Shown in pieces: positions 1-7,840 of a DNA stretch of 64,000 nucleotides; positions within the stretch are counted from its first letter, which is position 1, and each line of letters begins with the position of its first letter. A program made the translations under genes and the position numbers. Source of the DNA: Streptomyces sp. SKN60 (GTDB lineage Bacteria > Actinomycetota > Actinomycetes > Streptomycetales > Streptomycetaceae). The notes beneath the pieces are model-generated. The model was not told the origin of the DNA, did not search any database, and saw nothing but the letters and a program-made list of their open reading frames with translations. The stretch lies in NCBI RefSeq assembly GCF_026236535.1, contig NZ_JAHTMW010000023.1, forward strand, positions 1-64,000, in the 5' to 3' direction.

Positions 1-77
1 GCGACGCCAAGATCACCCAGATCTACGAAGGCACCAACCAGGTCCAGCGCATCGTCATGGCCCGCAACCTCCCGTAA
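1..77 (+). CDS. Acyl-CoA dehydrogenase, C-terminal end only
   Basis: The reading frame open at the left edge (codons start at base 3) ends in TAA at 75-77 and encodes 24 residues containing IYEGTNQVQRIVMARNL. The IYEGTNQ-QR-I-R segment is the conserved C-terminal signature of FAD-dependent acyl-CoA dehydrogenases, which oxidise acyl-CoA to enoyl-CoA and pass electrons to ETF. The ETF genes follow 29 bp downstream on the same strand, so the three probably form one electron-transfer unit. The rest of the gene lies outside the window. Confidence 0.85.
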   Translation, partial: DAKITQIYEGTNQVQRIVMARNLP

Positions 78-106
78 TCGTCCGCCCACTTGAAAGGAGA
101 CAGGCC

Positions 107-892
107 GTGACCCTGAAGATCGCTGTCTGTGTGAAGTACGTTCCCGACGCCACCGGCGACCGCGGTTTCGCCGACGACCTGACCACCGACCGCGAGGCCG
201 TCGACGGCCTCCTCTCGGAGCTGGACGAGTACGGCGTGGAGCAGGCGCTCCAGATCGCCGAGGAGGCGGACGACGCCGAGGTCACCGTCATCACCGTCGG
301 CCCCGACGACGCCAAGGACGCGCTCCGCAAGGCGCTGTCGATGGGCGCCGACAAGGCCGTCCACGTCAACGACGAGGACATCCACGGCACCGACGTCATC
401 GGCACCTCCGCGATCCTCGCCAAGGCCCTGGAGAAGACCGGCTTCGACCTGGTCGTCTGCGGCATGGCCTCCACCGACGGCACCATGGGCGTGCTGCCCG
501 CGCTGCTCGCCGAGCGCCTGAACCTCCCGCAGGTCACCCTGCTCTCCGAGGTCTCGGTCGAGGACGGGGTCGTGCGCGGCCGCCGCGACGGCGACGCCGC
601 CAGCGAGCAGCTGGAGGCCCCGCTGCCGGCCGTCATCTCCGTCACCGACCAGTCGGGCGAGGCCCGTTACCCCTCCTTCAAGGGGATCATGGCCGCGAAG
701 AAGAAGCCGGTCGAGGAGCTGGAGCTCGACGACCTCGGCATCGACGCCGACGAGGTCGGCCTCGGCGGCTCGTGGACCCTGGTCGAGTCGGCCACCGCGC
801 GCCCGGCCCGCACCAAGGGCACGATCGTCACGGACGAGGGCGACGGCGGCAAGCAGCTCGCCGCCTTCCTGTCCGGCCAGAAGTTCATCTGA
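107..892 (+). CDS. etfB: Electron transfer flavoprotein, beta subunit
   Basis: A 261-residue protein of normal length for EtfB. The GTG start is preceded by GAAAGGAGAC at a good distance. The N-terminus (KIAVCVKYVPDA) is typical, as are the adenine-nucleotide-binding segment with CGMASTDGTMG around residues 124-134 and the C-terminal AKKKP segment. In the family it binds AMP and pairs with EtfA to carry electrons from acyl-CoA dehydrogenases to ETF-quinone oxidoreductase. The 33-bp gap to etfA with a good RBS suggests one transcript, and the acyl-CoA dehydrogenase just upstream is a likely electron donor. Confidence 0.95.
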   Translation: MTLKIAVCVKYVPDATGDRGFADDLTTDREAVDGLLSELDEYGVEQALQIAEEADDAEVTVITVGPDDAKDALRKALSMGADKAVHVNDEDIHGTDVIGTSAILAKALEKTGFDLVVCGMASTDGTMGVLPALLAERLNLPQVTLLSEVSVEDGVVRGRRDGDAASEQLEAPLPAVISVTDQSGEARYPSFKGIMAAKKKPVEELELDDLGIDADEVGLGGSWTLVESATARPARTKGTIVTDEGDGGKQLAAFLSGQKFI

Positions 893-925
893 CCCACCGT
901 CACCATCCCTCAGGAGCAAGGAATC

Positions 926-1882
926 ATGGCTGAGATCCTGGTTCTCGTGGACCACGCCGACGGTGCGGTCCGCAAGCCGGCCCTCGAACTGCTCACCCTG
1001 GCCCGCCGGCTCGGCGAGCCCACGGCGGTCGTCCTCGGCGCCGGCGAGGCCGCGGCCTCGATCGCCGCGACGGCGGGCGAGTACGGCGCGGCCACCGTGT
1101 ACGTCGCGGACGGCGCCGAGTTCGCCGAGCAGCTCGTCGTGCCGAAGGTCGACGCGCTCACCCAGATCGCCAAGGACAAGGGCGTCGCCGCCGTCCTGGT
1201 GACCTCCTCGGGCGAGGGCAAGGAGGTCGCGGCCCGCGTGGCGCTGCGCCTCGGCTCCGGTCTGATCACGGACGCGGTGGAGCTGGAGGCCGGCGACAAC
1301 GGCCCGGTCGCCACCCAGTCGGTGTTCGCCGCCTCGTACCAGGTGAAGTCGACCGTCTCGCACGGCGTCCCGGTCATCACCGTCAAGCCGAACTCGGCCG
1401 CTCCGGAGGCCGCCCCGGCCGCCGGCGCCGTCGAGAACGTGACGGTGGCCTTCACCGGCAACGCCGCCAAGGTCGTCTCGCGCACCGCCCGGGTGTCCAC
1501 CGGCCGCCCGGAGCTCACCGAGTCGGCCATCGTGGTCTCCGGCGGCCGCGGTGTCGGCGCGGCCGAGGGCTTCGAGGTCGTCGAGAAGCTGGCCGACTCG
1601 CTCGGCGCGGCCGTCGGCGCCTCGCGCGCCGCGGTGGACGCCGGCTGGTACCCGCACTCCAACCAGGTGGGTCAGACCGGCAAGCAGGTCTCCCCGCAGC
1701 TGTACATCGCGGCGGGCATCTCCGGCGCGATCCAGCACCGGGCCGGCATGCAGACCTCGAAGACGATCGTCGCGGTCAACAAGGACCCGGAGGCCCCGAT
1801 CTTCGACCTGGTCGACTACGGCGTGGTCGGCGACCTGTTCGAGGTGCTGCCGCAGCTGACGGACGAGATCGGCACCCGCTGA
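926..1882 (+). CDS. etfA: Electron transfer flavoprotein, alpha subunit
   Basis: A 318-residue protein. The ATG is preceded by AGGAGCAAGGA. The C-terminal FAD-binding domain is clear: GGRGVG near residue 210, then HSNQVGQTGKQVSPQLYIA and SGAIQH around residues 245-275, and the closing VGDLFEVLPQL motif. EtfA holds FAD and with EtfB forms the soluble electron carrier of beta-oxidation. A strong palindromic terminator starts seven bases after the stop, so the acyl-CoA dehydrogenase-etfBA unit ends here. Confidence 0.96.
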   Translation: MAEILVLVDHADGAVRKPALELLTLARRLGEPTAVVLGAGEAAASIAATAGEYGAATVYVADGAEFAEQLVVPKVDALTQIAKDKGVAAVLVTSSGEGKEVAARVALRLGSGLITDAVELEAGDNGPVATQSVFAASYQVKSTVSHGVPVITVKPNSAAPEAAPAAGAVENVTVAFTGNAAKVVSRTARVSTGRPELTESAIVVSGGRGVGAAEGFEVVEKLADSLGAAVGASRAAVDAGWYPHSNQVGQTGKQVSPQLYIAAGISGAIQHRAGMQTSKTIVAVNKDPEAPIFDLVDYGVVGDLFEVLPQLTDEIGTR

Positions 1883-1888
1883 CGCAAG

Positions 1889-1929
1889 CGAGAGGGGCGG
1901 GTGGCACTCTGTGCCACCCGCCCCTCTCG
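1889..1929. terminator. Bidirectional hairpin between etfA and the DUF35 gene
   Basis: A perfect 19-bp inverted repeat (1889-1907 and 1911-1929) with a 3-nt TCT loop lies between two converging genes. It is symmetric, so it can stop transcription from either side. Its tip contains TGGCACTCTGTGCCA (1902-1916), which matches the palindrome seen at 2397 and 3220. Confidence 0.85.
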
Positions 1930-1947
1930 TCGTTTCGTGGGACGCGC

Positions 1948-2346
1948 TCAGAACCAGCCGTCGAGCGCGACCTCCTCGCACAGCCGGACGACCGGTCGGC
2001 GGCCCGGCCCGGTGCCGTCGTGGAGCAGTCGGACCCGCACCCCGGGGCGCACCGCGTGCGGCGGTCCGTCGACCCGGCAGCGCACCACGAAGCCCTCGGC
2101 CATGTGCACCGGCCAGAGGTCGGCCTCGGCGGCGGTGAAGGCGCGCCGTACGGAGATCACGCCCTCGCCGGCGCTGAGTTCGGGCGCCAGGTCGGTCGAC
2201 CCGCAGGTCGGACAGAGCAGGCGCTGGAAGGTCGTGGTCTGGCACCAGCGGCACACCTGGTAGTAGAGCTCCGGCTCGGCGGCCGACTCGTCGGCCAGGA
2301 GGGCGGCGGACGACGTCCGCAGGCCCGTGGATCCCGTGTGGAACAC
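1948..2346 (-). CDS. Zinc-ribbon OB-fold protein (DUF35 / ChsH2-like)
   Basis: A 132-residue protein. I chose the GTG at 2346 because it follows AAGGAGAAG at normal spacing; the open frame extends further upstream without an RBS. CRWC and CPTCG near residues 37-55 form a rubredoxin-like zinc ribbon, followed by an OB-fold half (VRRAFTAAEADLWP, GVRVRLLHDG). Family members bind acyl-CoA or partner thiolases and hydratases in steroid, polyketide and fatty-acid metabolism. No thiolase partner is adjacent, so the substrate is unknown. It lies 120 bp downstream of the TetR gene on the same strand, with a candidate operator in between. Confidence 0.8.
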   Translation of the reverse strand: MFHTGSTGLRTSSAALLADESAAEPELYYQVCRWCQTTTFQRLLCPTCGSTDLAPELSAGEGVISVRRAFTAAEADLWPVHMAEGFVVRCRVDGPPHAVRPGVRVRLLHDGTGPGRRPVVRLCEEVALDGWF

Positions 2347-2396
2347 GATGGCTTCTCCTTGCACTCGGCGGCTCGACCGTGCGTGGTGCAAAGATA

Positions 2397-2411
2397 TGGC
2401 ACTCAGTGCCA
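2397..2411. promoter_or_regulatory. Candidate TetR operator, TGGCAC-TCA-GTGCCA
   Basis: A perfect 6-bp dyad with a 3-bp centre lies 50 bp upstream of the DUF35 start. The same dyad, with one base changed, lies upstream of the neighbouring TetR gene (3220-3234), and a third copy sits in the hairpin at 1902-1916. Recurrence beside a TetR gene is the reason for the call; binding is inferred. Confidence 0.5.
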
Positions 2412-2466
2412 GCAACGAAAGACCTCAGTACCCTCAATTGACGATACTGAGACCCCTTCGTGTCCC

Positions 2467-3186
2467 TCAGTCCTCGCCCAGGCTCGCCTCGACCTCGCGC
2501 ACCACGCGCCACATGGGGGTGGACCGCTTGGTGATCACCACCACCACGTCCTCGGCCTCCTGCTCCCCCGCCGTCCCGCCGCCGGCCGGCACCGCGTCCG
2601 GGCTCAGCGTCTCGCGGACGAAGCCGAGCGCCCGGTCGACCTCCGCCAGCGGGTCACCCTCGCCGCCGGAGCGCAGCCAGTGGCGCAGGGTGTGGTTGTG
2701 CGCGGCGACCACGGCCGCGGCAACCACGTTGGCGCGCAGGGTGCCGTCGCGGCGGTCGGCGTAGCGGGTGCGGAGGTAGTCGCCGAGGGTCTTCTCGTAC
2801 CGCCAGACGACGGAGAGTTCGTACGTCCGCAGCCCCGTCACCTCACGGGTGAGGCGGTAGCGCTGGACGGAGAAGGTGGGGTTCGCGGCGTACATGCGCA
2901 TCACGAGCCGGGTGGCCTCGCAGACCCGCACCAGCGGGTCGTCGGAGTCCGCGCTCGCGGCGAGGAACTCGGTCATGTCGGCGAGGCTCTGCTCGTGGTC
3001 CGGGAAGACCACGTCCTCCTTCGACGGGAAGTAGCGGAAGAAGGACCGCCGGCCGACCCCCGCCGTACGGACGATGTCGTCGACCGTCGTCTGCTCGTAG
3101 CCGCGCTCCAGGAAGAGCTCGAAGGCCGCCGCGACGAGGGAGTCGCGCATCGAGGGCTTGGCGGGGGTGGCGGGGTTGCTGCTCAT
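2467..3186 (-). CDS. TetR family transcriptional regulator
   Basis: A 239-residue protein with an N-terminal TetR helix-turn-helix (AAFELFLERGYEQTTVDDI, then GVGRRSFFRYFPSKEDVV, about residues 20-60) and an all-helical ligand domain. The family represses nearby genes until a small effector binds. Its neighbours are a DUF35 protein and an SDR dehydrogenase of the type used on CoA esters, so a fatty-acid or acyl-CoA ligand is plausible. A candidate operator lies 34-48 bp upstream of its ATG and another in front of DUF35, suggesting autoregulation plus control of DUF35. Confidence 0.9.
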   Translation of the reverse strand: MSSNPATPAKPSMRDSLVAAAFELFLERGYEQTTVDDIVRTAGVGRRSFFRYFPSKEDVVFPDHEQSLADMTEFLAASADSDDPLVRVCEATRLVMRMYAANPTFSVQRYRLTREVTGLRTYELSVVWRYEKTLGDYLRTRYADRRDGTLRANVVAAAVVAAHNHTLRHWLRSGGEGDPLAEVDRALGFVRETLSPDAVPAGGGTAGEQEAEDVVVVITKRSTPMWRVVREVEASLGED

Positions 3187-3219
3187 GCCCCGAACCTAGC
3201 ACTCGGATCCCTCTCGCGG

Positions 3220-3234
3220 CGGCACTTGGTGCCA
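3220..3234. promoter_or_regulatory. Candidate TetR operator, CGGCAC-TTG-GTGCCA
   Basis: A 15-bp near-perfect dyad between the TetR start (3186) and the end of the SDR gene (3275). It matches the 2397-2411 site in both half-sites except for one outer base. This supports autoregulation of the TetR gene; it is inferred from sequence only. Confidence 0.5.
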
Positions 3235-3274
3235 TCGCCCAGGTCAGCGGCTCAGCACCGGATCCGGTTCCGGC

Positions 3275-4036
3275 TCAGCGGGCCGCCATGCGCAGCGCGC
3301 CGTCCATCCGGATGGTCTCGCCGTTGAGGTAGTCGTGCTCGGCGATCATCGTGACGAGACGGGCGTACTCGTCGGGGCGGGCGAGCCGCTGCGGGAAGGT
3401 GACGCTGGCGGCGAGCCCGGCCCGGACGTCCTCGCTGAAGCCGGCCATCATCGGGGTGTCCACGATGCCGGGGGCGACGGTGACCACCCGGATGCCGTAC
3501 TGGGCGAGGTCGCGGGCGGCCGTGACGGTCATCCCGGCGACGCCGGCCTTGGACGCCGCGTACGCGATCTGACCGACCTGCCCCTCGAAGGCGGCGATGG
3601 AGGCGGTGTTGACGACGAGGCCGCGCTGCCCGTACCCGTCGACCGGCTGCCGGGCGATCACCTCGGCGGCCAGCCGCATGACGTTGAAGGTGCCGACCAG
3701 GTTGACGTCCAGGACCGCGCGGAACAGCGCCAGGTCGTGCGGGCCCTTGCGGCCGAGGATCCGGGCGGAGGGCGCGATGCCGGCGCAGTTGACCGCGAGC
3801 CGCAGCTCGGCGCCGTCCTCCTCGATCCGCGCCAGCGCCGCCCGCACCTGCTCCTCGTCGGTGACGTCGGCGGCCAGCAGGGTGACCCCGTCGGCCGGCG
3901 TCTCGGCCCCGGCGACGGCCTTGTCGAGATCCAGGCCGTAGACGGTGGCCCCACGGGCGGCGAGCGCGGCGGCGGTGGCGGCGCCCAGGCCCGAGGCGGC
4001 ACCGGTGACGAGCGCGGCGGATCCTGCGATGTCCAT
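3275..4036 (-). CDS. Short-chain dehydrogenase, 3-hydroxyacyl-CoA dehydrogenase type
   Basis: A 253-residue classical SDR. The NAD-binding TGAASGLG motif is at residues 11-18, with an acidic residue after beta-2 (YGLDLD) that favours NAD over NADP. NCAG is near residue 84, and the catalytic Ser (NTASIAAFEGQVGQ) and YAASK follow around residues 145-165. The overall pattern resembles type-2 3-hydroxyacyl-CoA dehydrogenases (HSD10-like), which oxidise 3-hydroxyacyl-CoA in beta-oxidation; substrate assignment is by resemblance. It has the same orientation as TetR and DUF35, 88 bp upstream of TetR. Confidence 0.85.
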   Translation of the reverse strand: MDIAGSAALVTGAASGLGAATAAALAARGATVYGLDLDKAVAGAETPADGVTLLAADVTDEEQVRAALARIEEDGAELRLAVNCAGIAPSARILGRKGPHDLALFRAVLDVNLVGTFNVMRLAAEVIARQPVDGYGQRGLVVNTASIAAFEGQVGQIAYAASKAGVAGMTVTAARDLAQYGIRVVTVAPGIVDTPMMAGFSEDVRAGLAASVTFPQRLARPDEYARLVTMIAEHDYLNGETIRMDGALRMAAR

Positions 4037-4088
4037 GAATCTCCTCGTACGAAGGGGCGGCCCGGAACCGGGCCGCCTCAGGTGTGCA

Positions 4089-4493
4089 CTACTTCCATTC
4101 CCAGACCTTGGCCGTGCTCTTGCCGTCCTTGTCCTCGTCGTACTCGAACACGCCCGCGGTCCCGTTGAGCCGGCTGAACTTCGCCGAGGCGCTCTCGAAG
4201 AAGATCGAGCCGCGATAGCTGAAGCCGCCGGACTCGGTCGGACGGCCGACGCCGGTGCCGTGCCAGGTGATGATGTCGCCGTCCTCGGTCATGTTGCAGC
4301 CCTGGCCGTCCCCGAAGAGCGTGCCGTCCGCCTCCATCACCGAGTCGTACGTGCCGATGTCCCTGACCGCCACGCCGAGCAGCGTGCCGGTCGCCTCGAA
4401 GGACACCTCCACGTGCGGGTGACCGCCGTCGACCGACACCACCCGGATACCGGTCCTCTGGCCCTGTTCCTCACCGATCAGATCGCCGAGCAT
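4089..4493 (-). CDS. Conserved hypothetical protein
   Basis: A 134-residue soluble protein with no signal peptide or membrane segment. It alternates hydrophobic and polar residues in many short beta-type stretches (VEVSFEATGTLLGVAVRDIGTYDS, then GDGQGC, ITWHGTGVGRP, FSYRGSIFFES), as expected of a small beta-barrel. I do not recognise a family with confidence and see no catalytic motif. It lies 52 bp upstream of the SDR on the same strand and may be cotranscribed with it. Confidence 0.65.
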   Translation of the reverse strand: MLGDLIGEEQGQRTGIRVVSVDGGHPHVEVSFEATGTLLGVAVRDIGTYDSVMEADGTLFGDGQGCNMTEDGDIITWHGTGVGRPTESGGFSYRGSIFFESASAKFSRLNGTAGVFEYDEDKDGKSTAKVWEWK

Positions 4494-4587
4494 GATGGGA
4501 CTCCTCTCCGAGACCTGCGGATCGGGATCCCCTCTTCCGGCGTACGCCCGGCGGCGCGGCCCGGCAACCGGAACCGTCCGGCCTGAC

Positions 4588-4619
4588 GGTCAGGCGGTCA
4601 GGCGGTCAGGCGGTCAGGC
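4588..4619. repeat. Four tandem copies of GGTCAGGC over a stop codon
   Basis: Four exact 8-bp units cover the 3' end of the acyl-CoA dehydrogenase gene; the third unit contains its stop codon (TGA on the minus strand, 4606-4608). See the finding on stop-codon duplications. Confidence 0.9.
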
Positions 4620-5760
4620 CCCGGCTGATGACCAGGCGCTGGATCTGGTTCGTCCCCTCGAAGATCTGCATGATCTTCGCCTCGCGCATGTAGCGCTCGA
4701 CCGGGAAGTCCCGCGTGTAGCCGTAGCCGCCGAGGACCTGGACCGCGTCCGTGGTCACCTTCATCGCCGTGTCCGTGGCGATCAGCTTCGCCGCGCTGGC
4801 CTGGCGGCTGAAGGGGCGGCCGAGGTCGCGGCGGCGGGCCGCGTCGAGGTAGGTGGCGCGGGCGGCGTCCACGGCGGCGGCCATGTCAGCGAGCAGGAAG
4901 CCGAGACCCTGGTGGTCGATGATCTTCCGGCCGAAGGCGGTGCGCTCGTTGGCGTACGCGACGGCGGCGCTCAGCGCGGCCTGGGCGAGGCCGGTGGCGC
5001 AGGCGGCGATGCCGAGGCGCCCGTTGTCGAGGGCGCTGAAGGCGATCTGCAGGCCCTGGCCCTCGGCGCCGATCAGCCGGTCGGCCCCTATCACCGCGCC
5101 GTCCCAGTGGGCGGAGGTGGTGGGCACGGCCTGGAGGCCCATCTTGCGCTCGGGCTTGCCGAAGCTGAGGCCCTCGGTCTCGCCGGGCGCGAGGAAGCAG
5201 GAGATGCCGTGGCTGCCGGGGGCGGTGCGGGCGAAGAGGGCGTAGAAGCCGGCCCGGCCGCCGTGGGTGATCCAGGCCTTGTTGCCGGTGAGGCGGTACG
5301 CGGCGCGGCCGTCGGCGTCCTCGGTGGGCTCGGCCTTGCAGGCGAGCGCGGCGGCGTCGGAGCCGGCCTGCGGCTCGGAGAGGCTGTAGCCGCCGATCTC
5401 GCGGCCCTCCAGCATGGCCGGCAGCCAGCGCTCCTTCTGCTCGGCGGTGCCGAAGGCGTGCAGCGGGTGGCAGGCCAGGGTGTGGACGCTGGTGGCGACG
5501 GCGACGGCGGCCCAGCGGGCGGCCAGCTCCTCCAGGACCTGCAGATAGACCTCGTACGGCTGGCCCCCGCCGCCGTACTCCTCGGGGTAGGCGAGGCCGA
5601 GCAGCCCGGCCTCGCCGAGGGTCGCGAACAGACCCTCCGGATACGTCTCGGCGGCCTCGTGCTCGTCGACGCGCGGGGCGAGCTCCTTGTCGGCGATCTC
5701 CCGCGTGAGGGCGATGAGGTCCGCTGCCTCGGGGGTGGGAAGCAGGCGGTCGACATCCAT
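4606..5760 (-). CDS. Acyl-CoA dehydrogenase
   Basis: A 384-residue protein of normal family length. The ATG at 5760 follows GGAG at 8 nt and begins MDVDRLLPTPEA. Family motifs are in order: YPEEYGGGG, GGYSLSEPQAGSDAA (flavin contact), the R-K-GLQAVPTTSAHWDG strand, ERTAFGRKI, LGGYGYTRDFPVERYMREAK and the IFEGTNQIQR ending. It is a flavoenzyme that makes a 2-enoyl-CoA and hands electrons to ETF. Chain-length preference cannot be read from sequence. A divergently transcribed TetR gene with a 9-bp dyad between them is its likely controller. Confidence 0.95.
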   Translation of the reverse strand: MDVDRLLPTPEAADLIALTREIADKELAPRVDEHEAAETYPEGLFATLGEAGLLGLAYPEEYGGGGQPYEVYLQVLEELAARWAAVAVATSVHTLACHPLHAFGTAEQKERWLPAMLEGREIGGYSLSEPQAGSDAAALACKAEPTEDADGRAAYRLTGNKAWITHGGRAGFYALFARTAPGSHGISCFLAPGETEGLSFGKPERKMGLQAVPTTSAHWDGAVIGADRLIGAEGQGLQIAFSALDNGRLGIAACATGLAQAALSAAVAYANERTAFGRKIIDHQGLGFLLADMAAAVDAARATYLDAARRRDLGRPFSRQASAAKLIATDTAMKVTTDAVQVLGGYGYTRDFPVERYMREAKIMQIFEGTNQIQRLVISRGLTA

Positions 5761-5805
5761 GGCGACTCCATCAGGACACAGACGGGCACAGACGATGCTG
5801 CGAAA

Positions 5806-5833
5806 CGGTACTGCGAGGGGTACGGCAGTACCG
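5806..5833. promoter_or_regulatory. Candidate TetR operator, CGGTACTGC-N10-GCAGTACCG
   Basis: A perfect 9-bp inverted repeat with a 10-bp spacer in the 138-bp gap between the divergent acyl-CoA dehydrogenase and TetR genes. Its position and symmetry fit a shared operator that would control both promoters. The spacer contains GGGGTACG, giving further partial symmetry. Confidence 0.6.
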
Positions 5834-5898
5834 GTTAGCGTAGCGCAGCAGAGTGACGGCACAAGCCCCCGAACGGGTCGACCCGGCATACTGTTCGG

Positions 5899-6531
5899 GT
5901 GATCGAGACCTCCGCCGCCGCACCCCGCCTCACCGGCCGCGGCGCCGCCAGGCGCTCCGAGCTCTTCGAGGAGCTGGTGGCGCTCCTGGTCGGCGAGGGC
6001 TTCGCGCGGCTCACGCTCGACGAGCTCGCGGCCAAACTGCACTGCTCCAAGCGCACCCTCTACGGCCTGGCCGGCAGCAAGGAACAGCTGGTCAGAGCGG
6101 CCGTCGTGCACTTCTTCCGGCGGGCCACCAGCCGGGTCGAGGCGGTGCTCGCGGCCGCGACGGGACCGGCCGAACGGCTTGCCGCGTATCTGCGCGCGGT
6201 GGCCGCCGAGCTCGCGCCGGTCTCCCCGCAGTTCTTCGACGACGTGGCCGCCTTCGAGCCCGCCGCCGAGGTCTACGAGCGAAACACCCGGGCCGCCGCC
6301 GGCCGGGTCCAGCAGCTCATCGAGGAGGGCGTGACGGCCGGGGTCTTCCGGGACGTCCACGTGGCCTTCGCGGCCGATGTGATCGCCTCCGTGATGGTCC
6401 GCATCCAGCAGCGCCAGGTGGCCGCCGCGACCGGTCTGGCCGACGCCGCCGCGTACGAGCAGCTCGCGGAGCTGCTGCTGCACGGCCTGCAGAAGGCGGG
6501 CCTGAGCCCGGGCGGCCTGAAACCGGCCTGA
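5899..6531 (+). CDS. TetR family transcriptional regulator
   Basis: A 210-residue protein with a GTG start. The N-terminal helix-turn-helix (LTLDELAAKLHCSKRTLYGLAGSKEQLV, about residues 37-65) is followed by an effector domain rich in Ala and Leu helices. It is divergent from the acyl-CoA dehydrogenase gene and most likely represses it through the dyad at 5806-5833. It ends in a duplicated 15-bp segment and a strong terminator. The ligand is unknown; an acyl-CoA is a reasonable guess from context. Confidence 0.88.
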   Translation: MIETSAAAPRLTGRGAARRSELFEELVALLVGEGFARLTLDELAAKLHCSKRTLYGLAGSKEQLVRAAVVHFFRRATSRVEAVLAAATGPAERLAAYLRAVAAELAPVSPQFFDDVAAFEPAAEVYERNTRAAAGRVQQLIEEGVTAGVFRDVHVAFAADVIASVMVRIQQRQVAAATGLADAAAYEQLAELLLHGLQKAGLSPGGLKPA

Positions 6532-6555
6532 GCACACGAAGCCTGTGCACACGAA
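6526..6555. repeat. 15-bp tandem duplication over a stop codon
   Basis: GCCTGAGCACACGAA (6526-6540) is followed directly by GCCTGTGCACACGAA (6541-6555). The single mismatch falls in the TetR stop codon: TGA in copy 1 and TGT in copy 2. Confidence 0.9.
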
Positions 6556-6590
6556 GAGAGGGCACCCCGGGGATCCGGGGTGCCCTCTCT
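6555..6590 (+). terminator. Rho-independent-type hairpin after TetR
   Basis: A 14-bp perfect stem (6555-6568 with 6577-6590) and an 8-nt loop, 24 bp after the TetR stop. No U-run follows, which is usual in this GC range. It lies between converging genes and may also stop transcripts from the xdhC side. Confidence 0.8.
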
Positions 6591-6595
6591 GCTCG

Positions 6596-6632
6596 TACGC
6601 GTACGGGCCAGGTGGTACGCGTACGGGTCAGG
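6596..6632. repeat. 17-bp direct repeat over the xdhC stop codon
   Basis: TACGCGTACGGGCCAGG (6596-6612) recurs as TACGCGTACGGGTCAGG (6616-6632) with a 20-bp period. The second copy contains the stop codon of the minus-strand xdhC gene (6628-6630). Confidence 0.85.
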
Positions 6633-7776
6633 CGACCGAGCCTATGCGGCCGGCCGGCTCGCTCGTGCCGTCGTGGTGGATCGGGGTGTGCGCGCCGGTC
6701 AGCGAGGCGCCGCTGCCGCCGCGCCGGTCGGCGACGATCTCGGCGCCGATGGACAGCGCGGTCTCCTCGGGCGTACGGGCTCCGAGGTCGAGGCCGATCG
6801 GGGAGCGGAGGCGGGCGAGTTCGAGCTCGGTGACGCCGACCTCGCGCAGGCGCCTGTTGCGGTCCTCGTGGGTGCGGCGGGAGCCCATGGCGCCGACATA
6901 GGCGACGGGAAGACGGAGGGCGACCTGGAGCAGCGGGACGTCGAACTTGGCGTCGTGGGTGAGCACGCACAGCACGGTTCGGACGTCCAGCTCGCCTGCG
7001 GCGGAGGCGGCCTCCAGGTAGCGGTGGGGCCATTCGACGACGATCTCGTCCGCCTCGGGGAAGCGGAGCTTCGTCGCGAAGACGGGCCGGGCGTCGCAGA
7101 CGGTGACGTGGTAGCCGAGGAACTTGCCGACCCGGACGAGCGCGGACGCGAAGTCGATCGCGCCGAAGACGATCATGCGCGGGGCGGGGACGGAGGACTC
7201 GACGAGGAGGGTGACCGGCTGTCCGCAGCGGCTGCCGTCGGCGCCGATCTCCAGGGTGCCGGTGCGGCCGGCGTCGAGCATGGCGCGGGCCTCGCTCGCG
7301 GCGGTGCGGTCCAGCTCGGGGTGGCCGCCGAGCCCGCCCTCGTACGAACCGTCGGGGCGGACCAGGAGGGCCTGCCCCAACAGGTCCTCCGGGCCGCCGA
7401 CGATCCTGGCGAGCGCCGCCGCCTCCCCCGAGACGGCGGCGGCGAGCGCGGCGGGGAAGACCCCGCCGCGGACCGGGGTGACGAGGATGTCGATGATGCC
7501 GCCGCAGGTCAGACCGACCGCGAAGGCGTCCTCGTCGCTGTAGCCGAAGCGCTCGACGACGGTCCGGCCGTCTTCGAGCGCCTGTTGGCACAGCTCGTAG
7601 ACGGCGCCCTCCACACATCCGCCGGAGACCGATCCGATCGCCGTGCCGTCGGTGTCGACGGCGAGCGCGGCGCCCGGCTGCCGGGGCGCGCTGCCGCCGA
7701 CCGCCACCACGGTGGCGACGGCGAACTCGCGTCCCTGCTCGACCCACCGGTGCAGCTCTTCGGCGATGTCCAGCAT
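6628..7776 (-). CDS. xdhC: XdhC/CoxI family molybdoenzyme maturation protein
   Basis: A 382-residue protein with both family domains. The N-terminal CoxI part has GGSAPRQPGAALAV, SVSGGCVEGAVYE and TCGGIIDILVTP; the C-terminal Rossmann-like XdhC_C domain has MIVFGAIDFASALVRVGKFLGY and AYVGAMGSRRTHEDR. In the family XdhC binds molybdenum cofactor and helps its sulfuration and insertion into xanthine dehydrogenase. It is the last gene of a minus-strand run with the three dehydrogenase subunits and a purine permease, 64 bp after the permease stop. The context makes this the maturation factor of that enzyme. Confidence 0.92.
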   Translation of the reverse strand: MLDIAEELHRWVEQGREFAVATVVAVGGSAPRQPGAALAVDTDGTAIGSVSGGCVEGAVYELCQQALEDGRTVVERFGYSDEDAFAVGLTCGGIIDILVTPVRGGVFPAALAAAVSGEAAALARIVGGPEDLLGQALLVRPDGSYEGGLGGHPELDRTAASEARAMLDAGRTGTLEIGADGSRCGQPVTLLVESSVPAPRMIVFGAIDFASALVRVGKFLGYHVTVCDARPVFATKLRFPEADEIVVEWPHRYLEAASAAGELDVRTVLCVLTHDAKFDVPLLQVALRLPVAYVGAMGSRRTHEDRNRRLREVGVTELELARLRSPIGLDLGARTPEETALSIGAEIVADRRGGSGASLTGAHTPIHHDGTSEPAGRIGSVA

Positions 7777-7840
7777 CTCGAACTCCTAGGGGGATGGGGT
7801 GTGGAGGGCGGCGTCACCCAGGGCTGCGGGCCGGGGCCCG

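Noticed and set aside
2424..2451. CTCAGTA-N14-TACTGAG dyad between TetR and DUF35 as a terminator or operator
   Set aside because: Only 7 bp with a large loop and no second copy in the window; weaker than the TGGCAC-N3-GTGCCA sites on either side.
23..2512. 829-codon open frame on the minus strand across etfB, etfA and DUF35
   Set aside because: Long stop-free antisense frames are normal at this GC content; composition is Gly/Arg/Asp-rich nonsense and the other strand holds clear EtfB and EtfA.
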